A DNA stretch of 64,000 nt from positions 1 through 64,000 of the forward strand of contig JAEKKJ010000016.1 in the NCBI GenBank assembly GCA_019510435.1, written 5' to 3'. The position numbers were made by a program, and so were the translations under genes. This DNA comes from Caulobacterales bacterium. GTDB lineage: Bacteria; Pseudomonadota; Alphaproteobacteria; Caulobacterales; Caulobacteraceae. Position 1 is the stretch's first letter. Each line of letters starts with the position of its first letter. The notes beneath the pieces were generated by a model. The model ran no database searches and was not told the DNA's origin. It was given only the letters and a program-made list of their open reading frames with translations. Below are positions 16,415 through 24,673 of this stretch, in pieces.

Positions 16415-18229
16415 ATGTGCGGCATCGCTGGTCTTCTCGGCGGCGACCCCCGCGCCGCCGGCCCGGCCGCGAGCGCGATGATCGGGGCGCTGCAGCACCG
16501 TGGCCCCGACGGGATCCGGATCGAGGAACAGGCGGCCGCGGCCCTCGCCCATGCGCGGCTCTCGATCATCGACCTGGAGGGTGGCTGGCAGCCGCTCCAC
16601 GCGGCCGGCGCGACGGTGATCGGCAACGGCGAGATCTACAACTACGTCGAGCTGGCGCGCGACCACGACCTGGGGGAGGTCCTGGCCACCGGCTCCGACT
16701 TCGAGCCGCTGCTGCATCTCTATGCGCGCGAGGGCGAGGCCGCGTTCGACCGGCTGCGCGGCATGTACGCCCTGTGCCTGGTGGGGGCGGACGGGCGCAC
16801 CTGGCTGGCGCGGGACCCGTTCGGGATCAAGCCGCTCTACGTCATGGAGCACGCCGGCGGCCTGGCCTTCGCCTCGGAGCCGCGGGCGTTCTTCGCCGCG
16901 CGGGCCATGCAGCGCAGCCTGGACGAGGGCGCCGCACGCGAGCTTCTCGACCTCAACTATGTCCTGGGCCAGCGGACGGCGTTCCAGGGCCTGCGGCGCC
17001 TCGCGCCCGGCGAGGTGGCCGAGGTGCGCGACGGCCGGATCGTCTCGGGGCGGCGGCGGCCATCCCTCCCCTTCATGGGGAGGGTGGCGAGCGAGGCGAG
17101 ACGGGTGGGGAATAGTGGATCAAGCTCCAACCTCGACGCCTTGGCCCCGGACTTCCCCGCCCCGGCGGCTTCGCCGCCTGCCCCTCCCCAGAAGGGGAGG
17201 GATGGCGACCTCCTGGCCCACCTCGACGCGGTGCTGGAGGACAGCGTGCGGGTGCACCAGCGCTCGGACGTACCCTACGGCCTCTTCCTCTCCGGCGGCA
17301 TCGACTCGGCGGCCATCGCCACCCTGATGGCGCGGCTGAACAGCCGACCCGTCACCGCCTTCACCTGCGGCTTCGAGGCCGCCGGGGCGGCGGACGAGCG
17401 GACCCAGGCCGAGCGGGTGGCGCGCGCGCTGGACCTGGACTGGCGCGAGACGCGGTTCGAGGAGGCGGACTTCTGGCGGATCCTGCCGCAGGTGGCGTGG
17501 GCCCTGGACGACCCGACCGCCGACTACGCCACCCTGCCCACCTACAAGCTGGCGGAGGCGGCCAAGGGGACCCTGACCGTCGTGCTCACCGGCGAGGGTG
17601 GCGACGAACTGTTCGCCGGCTACGGCCGCTATCGACGCGCCCTGCGACCCGCCTGGCTGGGCGGACGGCCGGCGGAGCCGCGCGGCGCCCGTGCGGAGGT
17701 GCTCACGGCGTGGCGGGCCGCAGCCCGGCCGCCCCTGCCGGGCCTGACGCCGCTGCAGCAGGCGCAGTGGGCCGACATCGCCACCTGGCTCCCCAATGAC
17801 CTGCTGCTGAAGCTGGACCGCTGCCTGATGGCCCACGGGCTGGAGGGCCGCACGCCGTTCCTGGACCCGCAGGTGGCGGCCTTCGCCTGGCCGCTGCCCG
17901 ACTGGTTCAAGGTGCGCGGCGGCTACGGCAAGTGGATCCTGCGCAAGTGGCTGGAACGCGCCTGCCCGGCCGCCGCGCCATGGGCGAAGAAGCAGGGGTT
18001 CACCGTGCCGGTGGACGCCTGGATCGCCCCGCGCGCCGAGGACATCGCCGGCCGGATCGGCCAGGTGGAGGCGGTGCGCCGGCTGGTGGGCGAGGACGAG
18101 GCCGCGGCGCGCATGCGCACGTCCGGCGCCCAAAGGTGGCCCTTGCTGTTCTTCGCGGTCTGGGCGCTCATCCACCTGGAAGAGGCCGCGCCGGCCGACG
18201 CCTTGTCCGCCATCGTCGGACAGATCTGA
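16415..18229 (+). CDS. AsnB-type glutamine-dependent amidotransferase (604 aa) with in-frame palindromic insert
   Basis: The N-terminal glutaminase starts with the nucleophile Cys (MCGIAGLLGG). It contains RGPDG and GNGEIYNYVELA, and then the synthetase half has the PP-loop SGGIDSAAIATLMARL at about residues 290-306 and GEGGDELFAGYGRYRRAL. This fits asparagine synthase or its relatives that amidate surface sugars or peptides. The link to a glycosyltransferase favours the latter, as an inference. Between the halves, residues 216-264 are a low-complexity segment (Pro, Ser, Arg) encoded by a palindromic repeat at 17061-17204. Its frame is intact. The rest of the protein is near the normal length. 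Confidence 0.9.
   Translation: MCGIAGLLGGDPRAAGPAASAMIGALQHRGPDGIRIEEQAAAALAHARLSIIDLEGGWQPLHAAGATVIGNGEIYNYVELARDHDLGEVLATGSDFEPLLHLYAREGEAAFDRLRGMYALCLVGADGRTWLARDPFGIKPLYVMEHAGGLAFASEPRAFFAARAMQRSLDEGAARELLDLNYVLGQRTAFQGLRRLAPGEVAEVRDGRIVSGRRRPSLPFMGRVASEARRVGNSGSSSNLDALAPDFPAPAASPPAPPQKGRDGDLLAHLDAVLEDSVRVHQRSDVPYGLFLSGGIDSAAIATLMARLNSRPVTAFTCGFEAAGAADERTQAERVARALDLDWRETRFEEADFWRILPQVAWALDDPTADYATLPTYKLAEAAKGTLTVVLTGEGGDELFAGYGRYRRALRPAWLGGRPAEPRGARAEVLTAWRAAARPPLPGLTPLQQAQWADIATWLPNDLLLKLDRCLMAHGLEGRTPFLDPQVAAFAWPLPDWFKVRGGYGKWILRKWLERACPAAAPWAKKQGFTVPVDAWIAPRAEDIAGRIGQVEAVRRLVGEDEAAARMRTSGAQRWPLLFFAVWALIHLEEAAPADALSAIVGQI
17061..17204. repeat. Palindromic repeat inserted in frame inside the asnB-like gene
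   Basis: The element is 144 bp, exactly 48 codons. Its ends are perfect 13-bp inverted repeats, CATCCCTCCCCTT at 17061-17073 and AAGGGGAGGGATG at 17192-17204. Each end also folds on itself: CCTCCCC-TTCA-TGGGGAGG near the left and CCCTCCCC-AGAA-GGGGAGGG near the right. A third hairpin, GGCGGC-TTC-GCCGCC, lies inside. This is the shape of a REP-like doublet. It lies between the glutaminase and synthetase domains, where the encoded residues have no family counterpart. Confidence 0.8.
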
Positions 18230-18239
18230 GGGGATTTAC

Positions 18240-19109
18240 ATGAGCCGCCTGTTCCTCGCCGCCGCTGCGGCCTTCGCGCTGGCGGCCAGCGCCGCCGTGG
18301 CCGCGCCCTTGCCGCCGGCGGCGGTGTTCACCGACCCGCCCGCCGACGCCGCCCATCCGGCCCACATGGAGGTGCTGCACATCCCGAGCGGCGGGGTGAA
18401 GATCAACGGCGTCGCCTATATGCCGCCCGGCGCGGGGCCGCACCCCACCGTCGTGCTGCTGCACGGCCTGCCCGGCAACGAGAAGAACCTGGACCTCGCC
18501 CAGGCCATGCGCCGCGGCGGCTGGACCGTGGTGACCTTCAACTACCGCGGCTCGTGGGGCAGCCCGGGGACCTTCAGCTTCAACGGCAACCTGGCGGACG
18601 CGAAGGCCGTGCTGGCCTATGTCCGCGACCCGGCGAACGCCGCGCGGCTCGGCGCCGATCCCAGGCGCCTGGTGATCATGGGCCACAGCATGGGCGGCTG
18701 GGTGACCAGCCAGGTGGCCGGCTCGGATCCCGACCTGTTGGGCGCGGCGCTGATCTCGGCGGCGGACATGGGCCGCCTGGCCGCGGCGCCGGCGGACAAC
18801 CGGCTGGAAACCGCGCGGGACAACATGGAGAGCCTGGCCGGCGTGACGGCCGACAGCATGGCCCAGGAGATGGCCACCCTCGGCGGCTACAGCTTCGCGG
18901 CCGCCGCCCCCGGGCTTTCGAAGAAGCCCCTGCTGGTGCTGACCTCGGACGATGGTCTCGCGCCCATGGCCGAGGCGCTGGTGATGGACGTCAAGCAGCG
19001 CGGCGGGCGGGTGCGCGTGGTCCACGTGGCCACCGACCACGCCTGGAGCACGGCCCGCGTCCGGCTGGAGTCCGAGGTGCTGACCTGGCTGGACAGCCTG
19101 CCGAAGTAG
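18240..19109 (+). CDS. Secreted alpha/beta hydrolase (289 aa)
   Basis: A signal peptide (about 21 residues, cleaved near AAVAAPLPP) is followed by an alpha/beta hydrolase fold: oxyanion-hole HGLPGNEKN, nucleophile elbow GHSMGGW at about 144-150, acid in VLTSDDGLAP, and the catalytic His in ATDHAWS. The fold resembles dienelactone-hydrolase/prolyl-oligopeptidase-like esterases. A substrate cannot be named. It starts 10 bp after the AsnB-like gene on the same strand, so it probably belongs to the same transcription unit. Downstream of it lies an intergenic inverted repeat. Confidence 0.88.
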   Translation: MSRLFLAAAAAFALAASAAVAAPLPPAAVFTDPPADAAHPAHMEVLHIPSGGVKINGVAYMPPGAGPHPTVVLLHGLPGNEKNLDLAQAMRRGGWTVVTFNYRGSWGSPGTFSFNGNLADAKAVLAYVRDPANAARLGADPRRLVIMGHSMGGWVTSQVAGSDPDLLGAALISAADMGRLAAAPADNRLETARDNMESLAGVTADSMAQEMATLGGYSFAAAAPGLSKKPLLVLTSDDGLAPMAEALVMDVKQRGGRVRVVHVATDHAWSTARVRLESEVLTWLDSLPK

Positions 19110-19135
19110 CGGCGGGCCAGCGCGTCAGCGCCCTA

Positions 19136-19215
19136 AAGATTCAACCGCGGAAAACGCAGAAAACGCGGAAGGTGGGCCGGACTGCTTTCCGCGCCTTTCC
19201 GCGTTTTCCGCGGTT
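19136..19215. repeat. Intergenic long inverted repeat, CCGCGGAAAACGC family, copy 1
   Basis: Left arm 19143-19172 and right arm 19186-19215. The outer 15 bp AACCGCGGAAAACGC / GCGTTTTCCGCGGTT are perfect, and the inner half matches with a few mismatches; the loop is 13 bp. The arms are made of near-tandem CGCGGAAA units of about 10-11 bp. The upstream sequence AAGATTCAACCGCGGAAAAC is shared with the element at 46586, and a GCGTCAGCG flank is also shared. It lies between the hydrolase and the convergent flavoprotein gene. Confidence 0.85.
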
Positions 19216-19238
19216 ATTTCTTCAAATGCCTGCGGCGC

Positions 19239-20189
19239 CTACGCGGTCTCGCCGACGCGCCCGTACTTCGCGCCCATCTCGGACATCACCGCCTCGAACT
19301 CGGCGACCGTCTCGCCGATGATCTCGGCCACCGGCTTGACGCTATCGATGCGCCCCGCCACCTGGCCGCAGAGGGCGATCGCCGCCTCCATGTCGCCGCC
19401 GAAGTAGAGCGCCAGGGCATTGGCCATCTCGGCCATGATGTTCGGCGGCGGCTCCAGCTCGAAGCGGCTGGTCTTCTCGGTGCGCAGGGCCCGCAGCGCG
19501 GGGCCGGGCCCCTGGCGGTTCAGGAAGACGGTGTCGGTCTCCCGCGCGCCCACGATCATGTCCTTCCAGTTCTGGTGCACCGGGCTCTCGGCGGCCGAGA
19601 CCATGCGGGTGCCCATCTGCACGCCCTCGGCGCCCAGGCAGAAGGCTGCGGCCATGGAGCGGCCGTCAGTGATGCCGCCCGCCGCGATCACCGGCAGCCT
19701 GGTCTTCGAGCAGACCAGCGGCAGCAGGACCATAGTGGCCACGTCGCGACTGTTCTTGAAGCCGCCGCCTTCGCCGCCCTCCACCACCAACCCGTCGACG
19801 CCCGCCTCGATGGCCTTCACGGCGGCGGCCAGGTGCGGCACCACGTGGAAGACCGTCAGGCCCTTGCCCTTCAGCGCCTCGCAGTAGCGGTTGGGATCGC
19901 CGGCCGAGGTGGTGACGAACCGCACGCCCTGGTCGGCCACGAAGCTGACGATGTCCGGGTCGCGCACGAAGGCCTGGGCGACATTGATGCCCCAGGGCTT
20001 GTCGGTGAGCCCCCGCATCTTCTTCACCTCCTCGCGCACCTCGTCGAGGCGGCCGGAGGAGGTCTCGATGATGCCCAGGCCGCCGGCGTTGGAGACCGCG
20101 CTGGCCAGCTGCGCCCGCGCGATCCAGCCCATCGGCGCCTGGACGATCGGGTATTTGACGCCCAGCAGCTCGGTGATGCGGTTCTTCAT
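19239..20189 (-). CDS. Nitronate monooxygenase-like flavoprotein (316 aa)
   Basis: An FMN-dependent TIM barrel of the 2-nitropropane dioxygenase/NMO group: PIVQAPMGWIARAQLASAVS, FVTTSAGDP, LPVIAAGGITDGRSMAAAF and LGAEGVQMGTRM are all typical. The segment that in class I nitronate monooxygenases reads GxEAGGH, where His is the catalytic base, here reads VVEGGEGGGFKNSRD, so the His is replaced by Phe. The protein may therefore have a different substrate or reaction, for example an enoyl reductase or other oxidase. It lies 8 bp downstream of the M1 peptidase gene on the same strand, so they are likely one operon. Confidence 0.85.
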   Translation of the reverse strand: MKNRITELLGVKYPIVQAPMGWIARAQLASAVSNAGGLGIIETSSGRLDEVREEVKKMRGLTDKPWGINVAQAFVRDPDIVSFVADQGVRFVTTSAGDPNRYCEALKGKGLTVFHVVPHLAAAVKAIEAGVDGLVVEGGEGGGFKNSRDVATMVLLPLVCSKTRLPVIAAGGITDGRSMAAAFCLGAEGVQMGTRMVSAAESPVHQNWKDMIVGARETDTVFLNRQGPGPALRALRTEKTSRFELEPPPNIMAEMANALALYFGGDMEAAIALCGQVAGRIDSVKPVAEIIGETVAEFEAVMSEMGAKYGRVGETA

Positions 20190-20196
20190 CGGGGGC

Positions 20197-22179
20197 CTAT
20201 TTCGGCTTGAAGCTGTTGTTCGAGCGGTCGCGGTCGGGCAGGCGCCGGTCGGGATCGACCACAGCCTCGGCGATCGGGCCCCCGCCGTCGAGCGGGAAGG
20301 CGTGATGGCCGTTCTGCATCCAGGTCTCCACCGGCACGCGCACGTCGCGCACCTTGCCGTCCTGGTAGGTCACCCGCAGGGTCGCCGGCAGCACCAGCTG
20401 GCCCAGGTTGGCCACCGTCACCTCCGCGCCCTTGGCCGGGTCGCCGTCGATGTAGCGCACCTCGGTCACCGCCAGGTCGTGGGTCCAGTTGTGCATGAAC
20501 CAGCCGCGCCAGAACCAGCTGAGGTCCTCGCCGCCGGCGCTCTCCATGGCCCGGAAGAAGTCGCTGGGCTTGGGGTGGCGGAAGGTCCAGTCGGCCACGA
20601 ACTTGCGGAACGCCGGGTCGAACCGCTGCGGGCCCAGGATGTCCTCGCGCAGCAGGGTCAGGCCGTAGGCGGCTTTGAAATAGGTGACCGGGTGGCGGTA
20701 CTTTTCCCGGATCGCATCGGCTCGCGAGAGGATCACGGGGGCCTCGGGGTCGGTCAGCAGCTCGGCGATCTGTTCGCCGGGCGTGCCCTTGCCGGGGGCG
20801 TATTCCCCGTCGCGCTTGGGGCCATAGACCCCGCCCTGGAACTCGTCGGACTCATAGACGTCGATGAAGGTGTTGAAGCCCTCGTCCATCCAGGCGTCGC
20901 GGCGCTCGTCGAACCCGACCATCATCGGAAACCAGCTGTGGCCGATCTCGTGGGCGGTGATCCAGAACAGCTCCTTGCCCTTGTCCGGAATGCCGTCGAA
21001 CACGATGCCCGGATATTCCATGCCCGAAGCGGGGCCGGCGACATTGATGGCGTTGGGCCAGGGGTAGGTTCCCCAGCGGGCCGAGAAGCGCTCGACCGCG
21101 TGCTTGAGCTCTTCGGTGGAGCGGTTCCAGGCCCCCTCGCCGACGCTCTCCACCGGATAGACCGACTGGGCCAGGGCGGTCTTGCCGCCGGGCAGGTTGA
21201 TGCGGGCGGCGTCCCAGACGAAGGCGCGCGAGGCGGTGAAGGCCACGTCGCGGGTGTTGTCCATGTGGAAGCGCCAGGTCTTCGTGCCGGCCGCCGCCCC
21301 GGCGCCCGGCGCCGGGACCTCCTGCGGCGTGCGGATCATCACCGTGCGGTCGCTGGCGCGCGCCTGGTCCAGCCGGGCGCGCTGTTCCGGAGTCAGCACC
21401 TCCTGCGCGTTCACCAGCGCCCCGGAGCCGGACACGATCATGTCCGCCGGCACGGTCACCGCGTAGTCGAAGCTGCCGTACTCCAGATAGAACTCGTTCG
21501 CGAGGTACGGCAGCGTGTCCCAGCCGCGCAGGTCGTCGTAGACCGCCATCCGCGGATACCACTGGGCGATGTCGAAGATGTCGCCGTTCTTGGTCGGACC
21601 CCAGGCGGTGCGGCCGCCGAAAGCGCCGGGCACGGTGTAGTGGTAACGCACGTGCAGCTTCACCTGGCCGCCGTGGGCCTTCAGCGGCTGGGGCAGGGTC
21701 ACCCGCATGCGGGTGTCGTCGATCAGGAAATCGGCCTTGGCCAGCTTGCCGCCGCGCTCCACCTCCACCGCCTCGATCGTATAGCCGTCGGTGCGGAAGC
21801 GCGGGTCGAGGCGACGCCCGCCGCCCAGCGCCTGGCCGCGGGAGTCGGCGCGATAGATGTTCTGGTCCAGCTGCAGCCAGAGGATGTCCAGCGCATCGGG
21901 GCTGTTGTTGGCGTAGGTGATGGTCTCGTCCGCGCTCAGCACCTTGGCGGCGGCGTCGAGGCGCGCGTCGATCCGGTAGTCGGCGCGGTTCTGCCAGTAG
22001 CCCTCGCCGGGAGACCCGCCGCTGGAGCGTACCGCGCTGGGCGCGGGCGCCGGCAGGGCCAGCGGGGCGAAGGTCTTCAGCGGATCGTAGGGCGCGGGCG
22101 GCGCGGGTTCGGCGGCCCACACGGCGGGGGCTGCGGCCGCCAAGACAACGGCCAGGATCAGGTACGCACGCAACGCCAT
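20197..22179 (-). CDS. M1-family zinc metallopeptidase, secreted (660 aa)
   Basis: A signal peptide (MALRAYLILAVVLAAAAPAVWA) precedes a beta-sandwich domain and a gluzincin catalytic domain with HEIGH at about residue 411 followed by 18 residues and then Glu in MDEGFNT, the M1 signature HEXXHX18E. The usual exopeptidase GAMEN motif is not evident; in its place is GPASGMEYPGIVFDG, containing GMEYPG, as in many secreted M1-like proteins of Bacteroidetes and Caulobacterales. The frame is open 17 codons upstream, but the chosen start begins the signal peptide. It most likely degrades peptides in the periplasm. Confidence 0.9.
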   Translation of the reverse strand: MALRAYLILAVVLAAAAPAVWAAEPAPPAPYDPLKTFAPLALPAPAPSAVRSSGGSPGEGYWQNRADYRIDARLDAAAKVLSADETITYANNSPDALDILWLQLDQNIYRADSRGQALGGGRRLDPRFRTDGYTIEAVEVERGGKLAKADFLIDDTRMRVTLPQPLKAHGGQVKLHVRYHYTVPGAFGGRTAWGPTKNGDIFDIAQWYPRMAVYDDLRGWDTLPYLANEFYLEYGSFDYAVTVPADMIVSGSGALVNAQEVLTPEQRARLDQARASDRTVMIRTPQEVPAPGAGAAAGTKTWRFHMDNTRDVAFTASRAFVWDAARINLPGGKTALAQSVYPVESVGEGAWNRSTEELKHAVERFSARWGTYPWPNAINVAGPASGMEYPGIVFDGIPDKGKELFWITAHEIGHSWFPMMVGFDERRDAWMDEGFNTFIDVYESDEFQGGVYGPKRDGEYAPGKGTPGEQIAELLTDPEAPVILSRADAIREKYRHPVTYFKAAYGLTLLREDILGPQRFDPAFRKFVADWTFRHPKPSDFFRAMESAGGEDLSWFWRGWFMHNWTHDLAVTEVRYIDGDPAKGAEVTVANLGQLVLPATLRVTYQDGKVRDVRVPVETWMQNGHHAFPLDGGGPIAEAVVDPDRRLPDRDRSNNSFKPK

Positions 22180-22267
22180 GCCGGCAAACTCCCCCGAGAG
22201 GCGGCGGCAAAGGCCGCTCGCCAACCCCATCTGGCGAGGGTCGGGCCGGTCGGCAAGTGTGGCGGCG

Positions 22268-23380
22268 CTACAAGCCGAGCCGGGCGGCCACTTCCTCGCC
22301 GATGGCCAGGGACGAGGTCAGGCCCGGGCTCTCGATGCCGAACAGGGCCACCAGGCCCGGCAGGCCATGCACGTCCTGCCCGTCGAGCCGGAAGTCGGGC
22401 TGGGTTTCCCCGGGGCCGTGGATCTTGGGCCGCACACCTGCGTAGTCAGGGCTGAGCGCGCCGTCCGGCAGGCCCGGCCAGAACTTGCGGATATAGGCGT
22501 AGAACCCCGCCGCCGCGGATGGGTCGACGGTGTAGTCGGGCTGGTCCACGAAGTTGAGGTCCGGCCCGAACACCCCTTGCCCGCCCAGGTCGCGGCGGTA
22601 GTGGGTGCCCAGCGCCCCCGGGATCGGCGGCGGATAGATCAGCCGGCGGAACGGCGCCTTGCCCATCAGGCGGAAGTACATGCCCTTGCCGTAGTGGGCC
22701 TCGGGGATGAGGGCGGGCGGGAAGCCCTCGATCTCGCGCGCCACGCCCTGGGCCGAGAGGCCCGGCGCGGTCACCAGCAGCCGCGCGGTCAGCGTGGTGG
22801 GCTCGGCCCCTCCGGCGCGCACGGTGAAGCCGCCGCCCTCCAGCGGGCTCGCGCCCTCGAACGGCGTCGCCAGCACCACCGCGCCGCCAGCCGCCTCGAT
22901 CTCCCCCTGCAGGGCCAGCATGTAGGCGTGGCTCTCGAAGACCCCGCTCTGCGGCGACAGCAGGGCGCCCTCGCAGCTCAGCTCCGGCTCCAGCGCCAGC
23001 GCCTGGGCCTTGCTGAGTTTCTCCATGCCCTCGACATCATTGGCCAGGGCCTGGTCGAAGATTGCATCCAGGCGCGCCAAGTCCCCGGGCTCTTCGGCCA
23101 CGACCAGCTTGCCGCAGCGGTCGTATTCCACGTGGTGGGCGTCGCAGAAGGCGTACAGCATGCGCCGCCCCTCGACGCAGAGCCGCGCCTTCAGCGAGCC
23201 GGTGGGATAGTAGAGGCCGCCGTGGATCACCTCGGAATTGCGCGAGGAGACGCCCTGGCCAATGGCGGCTTCCTGCTCCAGCACCGCGACCGCAAGGCCG
23301 CGCCGGCTCAGCGCATAGCCGCAGGCCAGCCCCACGGCCCCGGCGCCCACGACCACCGCGTCGAAATCGAATTCGGACAT
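22268..23380 (-). CDS. FAD-dependent oxidoreductase, L-2-hydroxyglutarate oxidase-like (370 aa)
   Basis: DAO-family flavoprotein. It begins with the FAD dinucleotide fold DAVVVGAGAVGLACGYALSR and the ribose-binding Glu of VAVLEQE. It then has the typical LhgO region RNSEVIHGGLYYPTGSLKARLC and a C-terminal GPG-rich FAD closing segment (LFGIESPGLTSSLAIG). The family oxidises L-2-hydroxyglutarate or related alpha-hydroxy or amino acids, passing electrons to quinone or oxygen. The substrate is inferred from motif resemblance only. It is separated by 88 bp from the M1 peptidase gene and 38 bp from the 74-aa gene. Confidence 0.88.
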   Translation of the reverse strand: MSEFDFDAVVVGAGAVGLACGYALSRRGLAVAVLEQEAAIGQGVSSRNSEVIHGGLYYPTGSLKARLCVEGRRMLYAFCDAHHVEYDRCGKLVVAEEPGDLARLDAIFDQALANDVEGMEKLSKAQALALEPELSCEGALLSPQSGVFESHAYMLALQGEIEAAGGAVVLATPFEGASPLEGGGFTVRAGGAEPTTLTARLLVTAPGLSAQGVAREIEGFPPALIPEAHYGKGMYFRLMGKAPFRRLIYPPPIPGALGTHYRRDLGGQGVFGPDLNFVDQPDYTVDPSAAAGFYAYIRKFWPGLPDGALSPDYAGVRPKIHGPGETQPDFRLDGQDVHGLPGLVALFGIESPGLTSSLAIGEEVAARLGL

Positions 23381-23418
23381 TCGCTCCGCCTAGCTTGGAC
23401 GGAGCGCGAGGGAAAGCC

Positions 23419-23643
23419 CTACGCCGCCTGGCGGCGGCCGCGCCAGCGGAAGGCGTCCAGGGGCATGACGGTGGCGGTCGGGCGCTCACGCTCCTCGCCG
23501 AGCCAGACGTCGCGGCCCGAAAGGCCGATGACACGGTAGATCGGCAGGCCCCCGGCGTCGGCCGAGACCAGGTCGCCGATCCGCACGGGATAGGCGGCGG
23601 CGTGGTCCAGGATTTCCCATTGCAGGGCGGGTTGGGCGGACAT
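23419..23643 (-). CDS. Small hypothetical protein (74 aa)
   Basis: Function not recognised. The protein reads as a compact beta-rich domain (YPVRIGDLVSADAGGLPIYRVIGLSGRDVWL) ending in a basic tail WRGRRQAA. GAGGTGAAAG sits just before the ATG, a good ribosome binding site. It is on the same strand as the LhgO-like gene 38 bp downstream and may be its operon partner, or it may be the first gene of that unit. It is divergent from the DUF1206 gene. Confidence 0.6.
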   Translation of the reverse strand: MSAQPALQWEILDHAAAYPVRIGDLVSADAGGLPIYRVIGLSGRDVWLGEERERPTATVMPLDAFRWRGRRQAA

Positions 23644-23781
23644 GGTCTTTCACCTCGGCCAGGAGTGGCGGATTGCGCACATCCTGCGCCGGCGTGGCTG
23701 AGGCCAAGCTGAGAGGCCCGTTTAGGTGCGGTTCAGCTTCGTTGCAGGAACGGCTGGAACCCCGGCGCGTTGGCGCGGAGC

Positions 23782-24651
23782 ATGACCATTGGCGCCGCCC
23801 CACCCCAGGATGCCCTCGCACGGCTGCAGCGCCTGCGCAGCGCCTCGCCGTGGCCCCGGATTGCGGCCGTCGCCGCCCGCATCGGATACATGGCCCGCGG
23901 CGCGGTCTACCTCAGCGTGGGCGCCATCGCCCTGCTGGCCGCCCTGCGCCTGTCGCCCCATGCGGTGGGCGCGATCGGCGCGCTGGAGGCCTGGAGCGCG
24001 TGGCCGGCGGGGATCGTCCTGCTCTGGGCGGTGGGCCTGGGACTCTACGCCTTCGCGGGCTGGCGGGCGTTGCAGTCGATCTTCGACGTGGACGCGCGCG
24101 GACGTCGCCCGCATGCCCTGGCCACCCGGGTCGGCCAGGCGGTGAGCGGCCTCACCTATGGCGCCCTGGCCCTGTCGGTGTTCCGCCTGATCCACACCCT
24201 GCACCACCTGAACCGGCCCAGCGAGACCGCGGCGACGCGCAGCTTCGTGGCGCGGATGCTGGACCTGCCCCTGGGGCCTTGGCTGGTGATCGCCATGGGC
24301 GGATTCGTGACCGCATCCGGGCTGGGCAGCATTGCCCGCGCGGCCCTCGACCACTTCGCTCGCGGCCTGGAGTGCCATCCGCGGCTGCGCATCTGGATCG
24401 GCGTCCTGGCGCGCGCAGGCTATGCCGGCCGCGGGCTGGCGCTGCTGCCGGCCGGAGTGCTGCTGGTGAGCGCCGGGCTGCATGCCCGCGCCTCCGAAGC
24501 GCGCGGGCTGGGCGGGGCGCTGGAGGCCGTCGCCCAGCGGCCCTTCGGCCACCTGGTCCTCGGCGTCACCGCCGTGGGTCTGATCGGCTTCGGCCTGTTC
24601 GCCGTCGTCGAGGGCTGGCTTCGTCCCATGCAGTTCGCCGACAAGGGCTGA
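23782..24651 (+). CDS. DUF1206 multi-pass membrane protein (289 aa)
   Basis: The protein has repeated hydrophobic segments and three copies of the DUF1206 pattern, each starting with a short amphipathic stretch then GYMARGAVYLSVG, GLTYGALALSVF and GYAGRGLALLPAG. This gives about 6 transmembrane helices. The function is unknown; the family is widespread in Alphaproteobacteria and Actinobacteria. The ATG at 23782 is preferred over a TTG 12 bases upstream. It is convergent with the indolepyruvate oxidoreductase gene, with 22 bp between. Confidence 0.85.
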   Translation: MTIGAAPPQDALARLQRLRSASPWPRIAAVAARIGYMARGAVYLSVGAIALLAALRLSPHAVGAIGALEAWSAWPAGIVLLWAVGLGLYAFAGWRALQSIFDVDARGRRPHALATRVGQAVSGLTYGALALSVFRLIHTLHHLNRPSETAATRSFVARMLDLPLGPWLVIAMGGFVTASGLGSIARAALDHFARGLECHPRLRIWIGVLARAGYAGRGLALLPAGVLLVSAGLHARASEARGLGGALEAVAQRPFGHLVLGVTAVGLIGFGLFAVVEGWLRPMQFADKG

Positions 24652-24673
24652 CCCGCTTGGCCAAGGCGCGGAC

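Noticed and set aside
19891-22455. Long plus-strand open frame across the M1 peptidase gene
   Set aside because: The opposite strand carries the complete M1 gene with signal peptide and HEXXHX18E; the plus frame has shadow-type composition.
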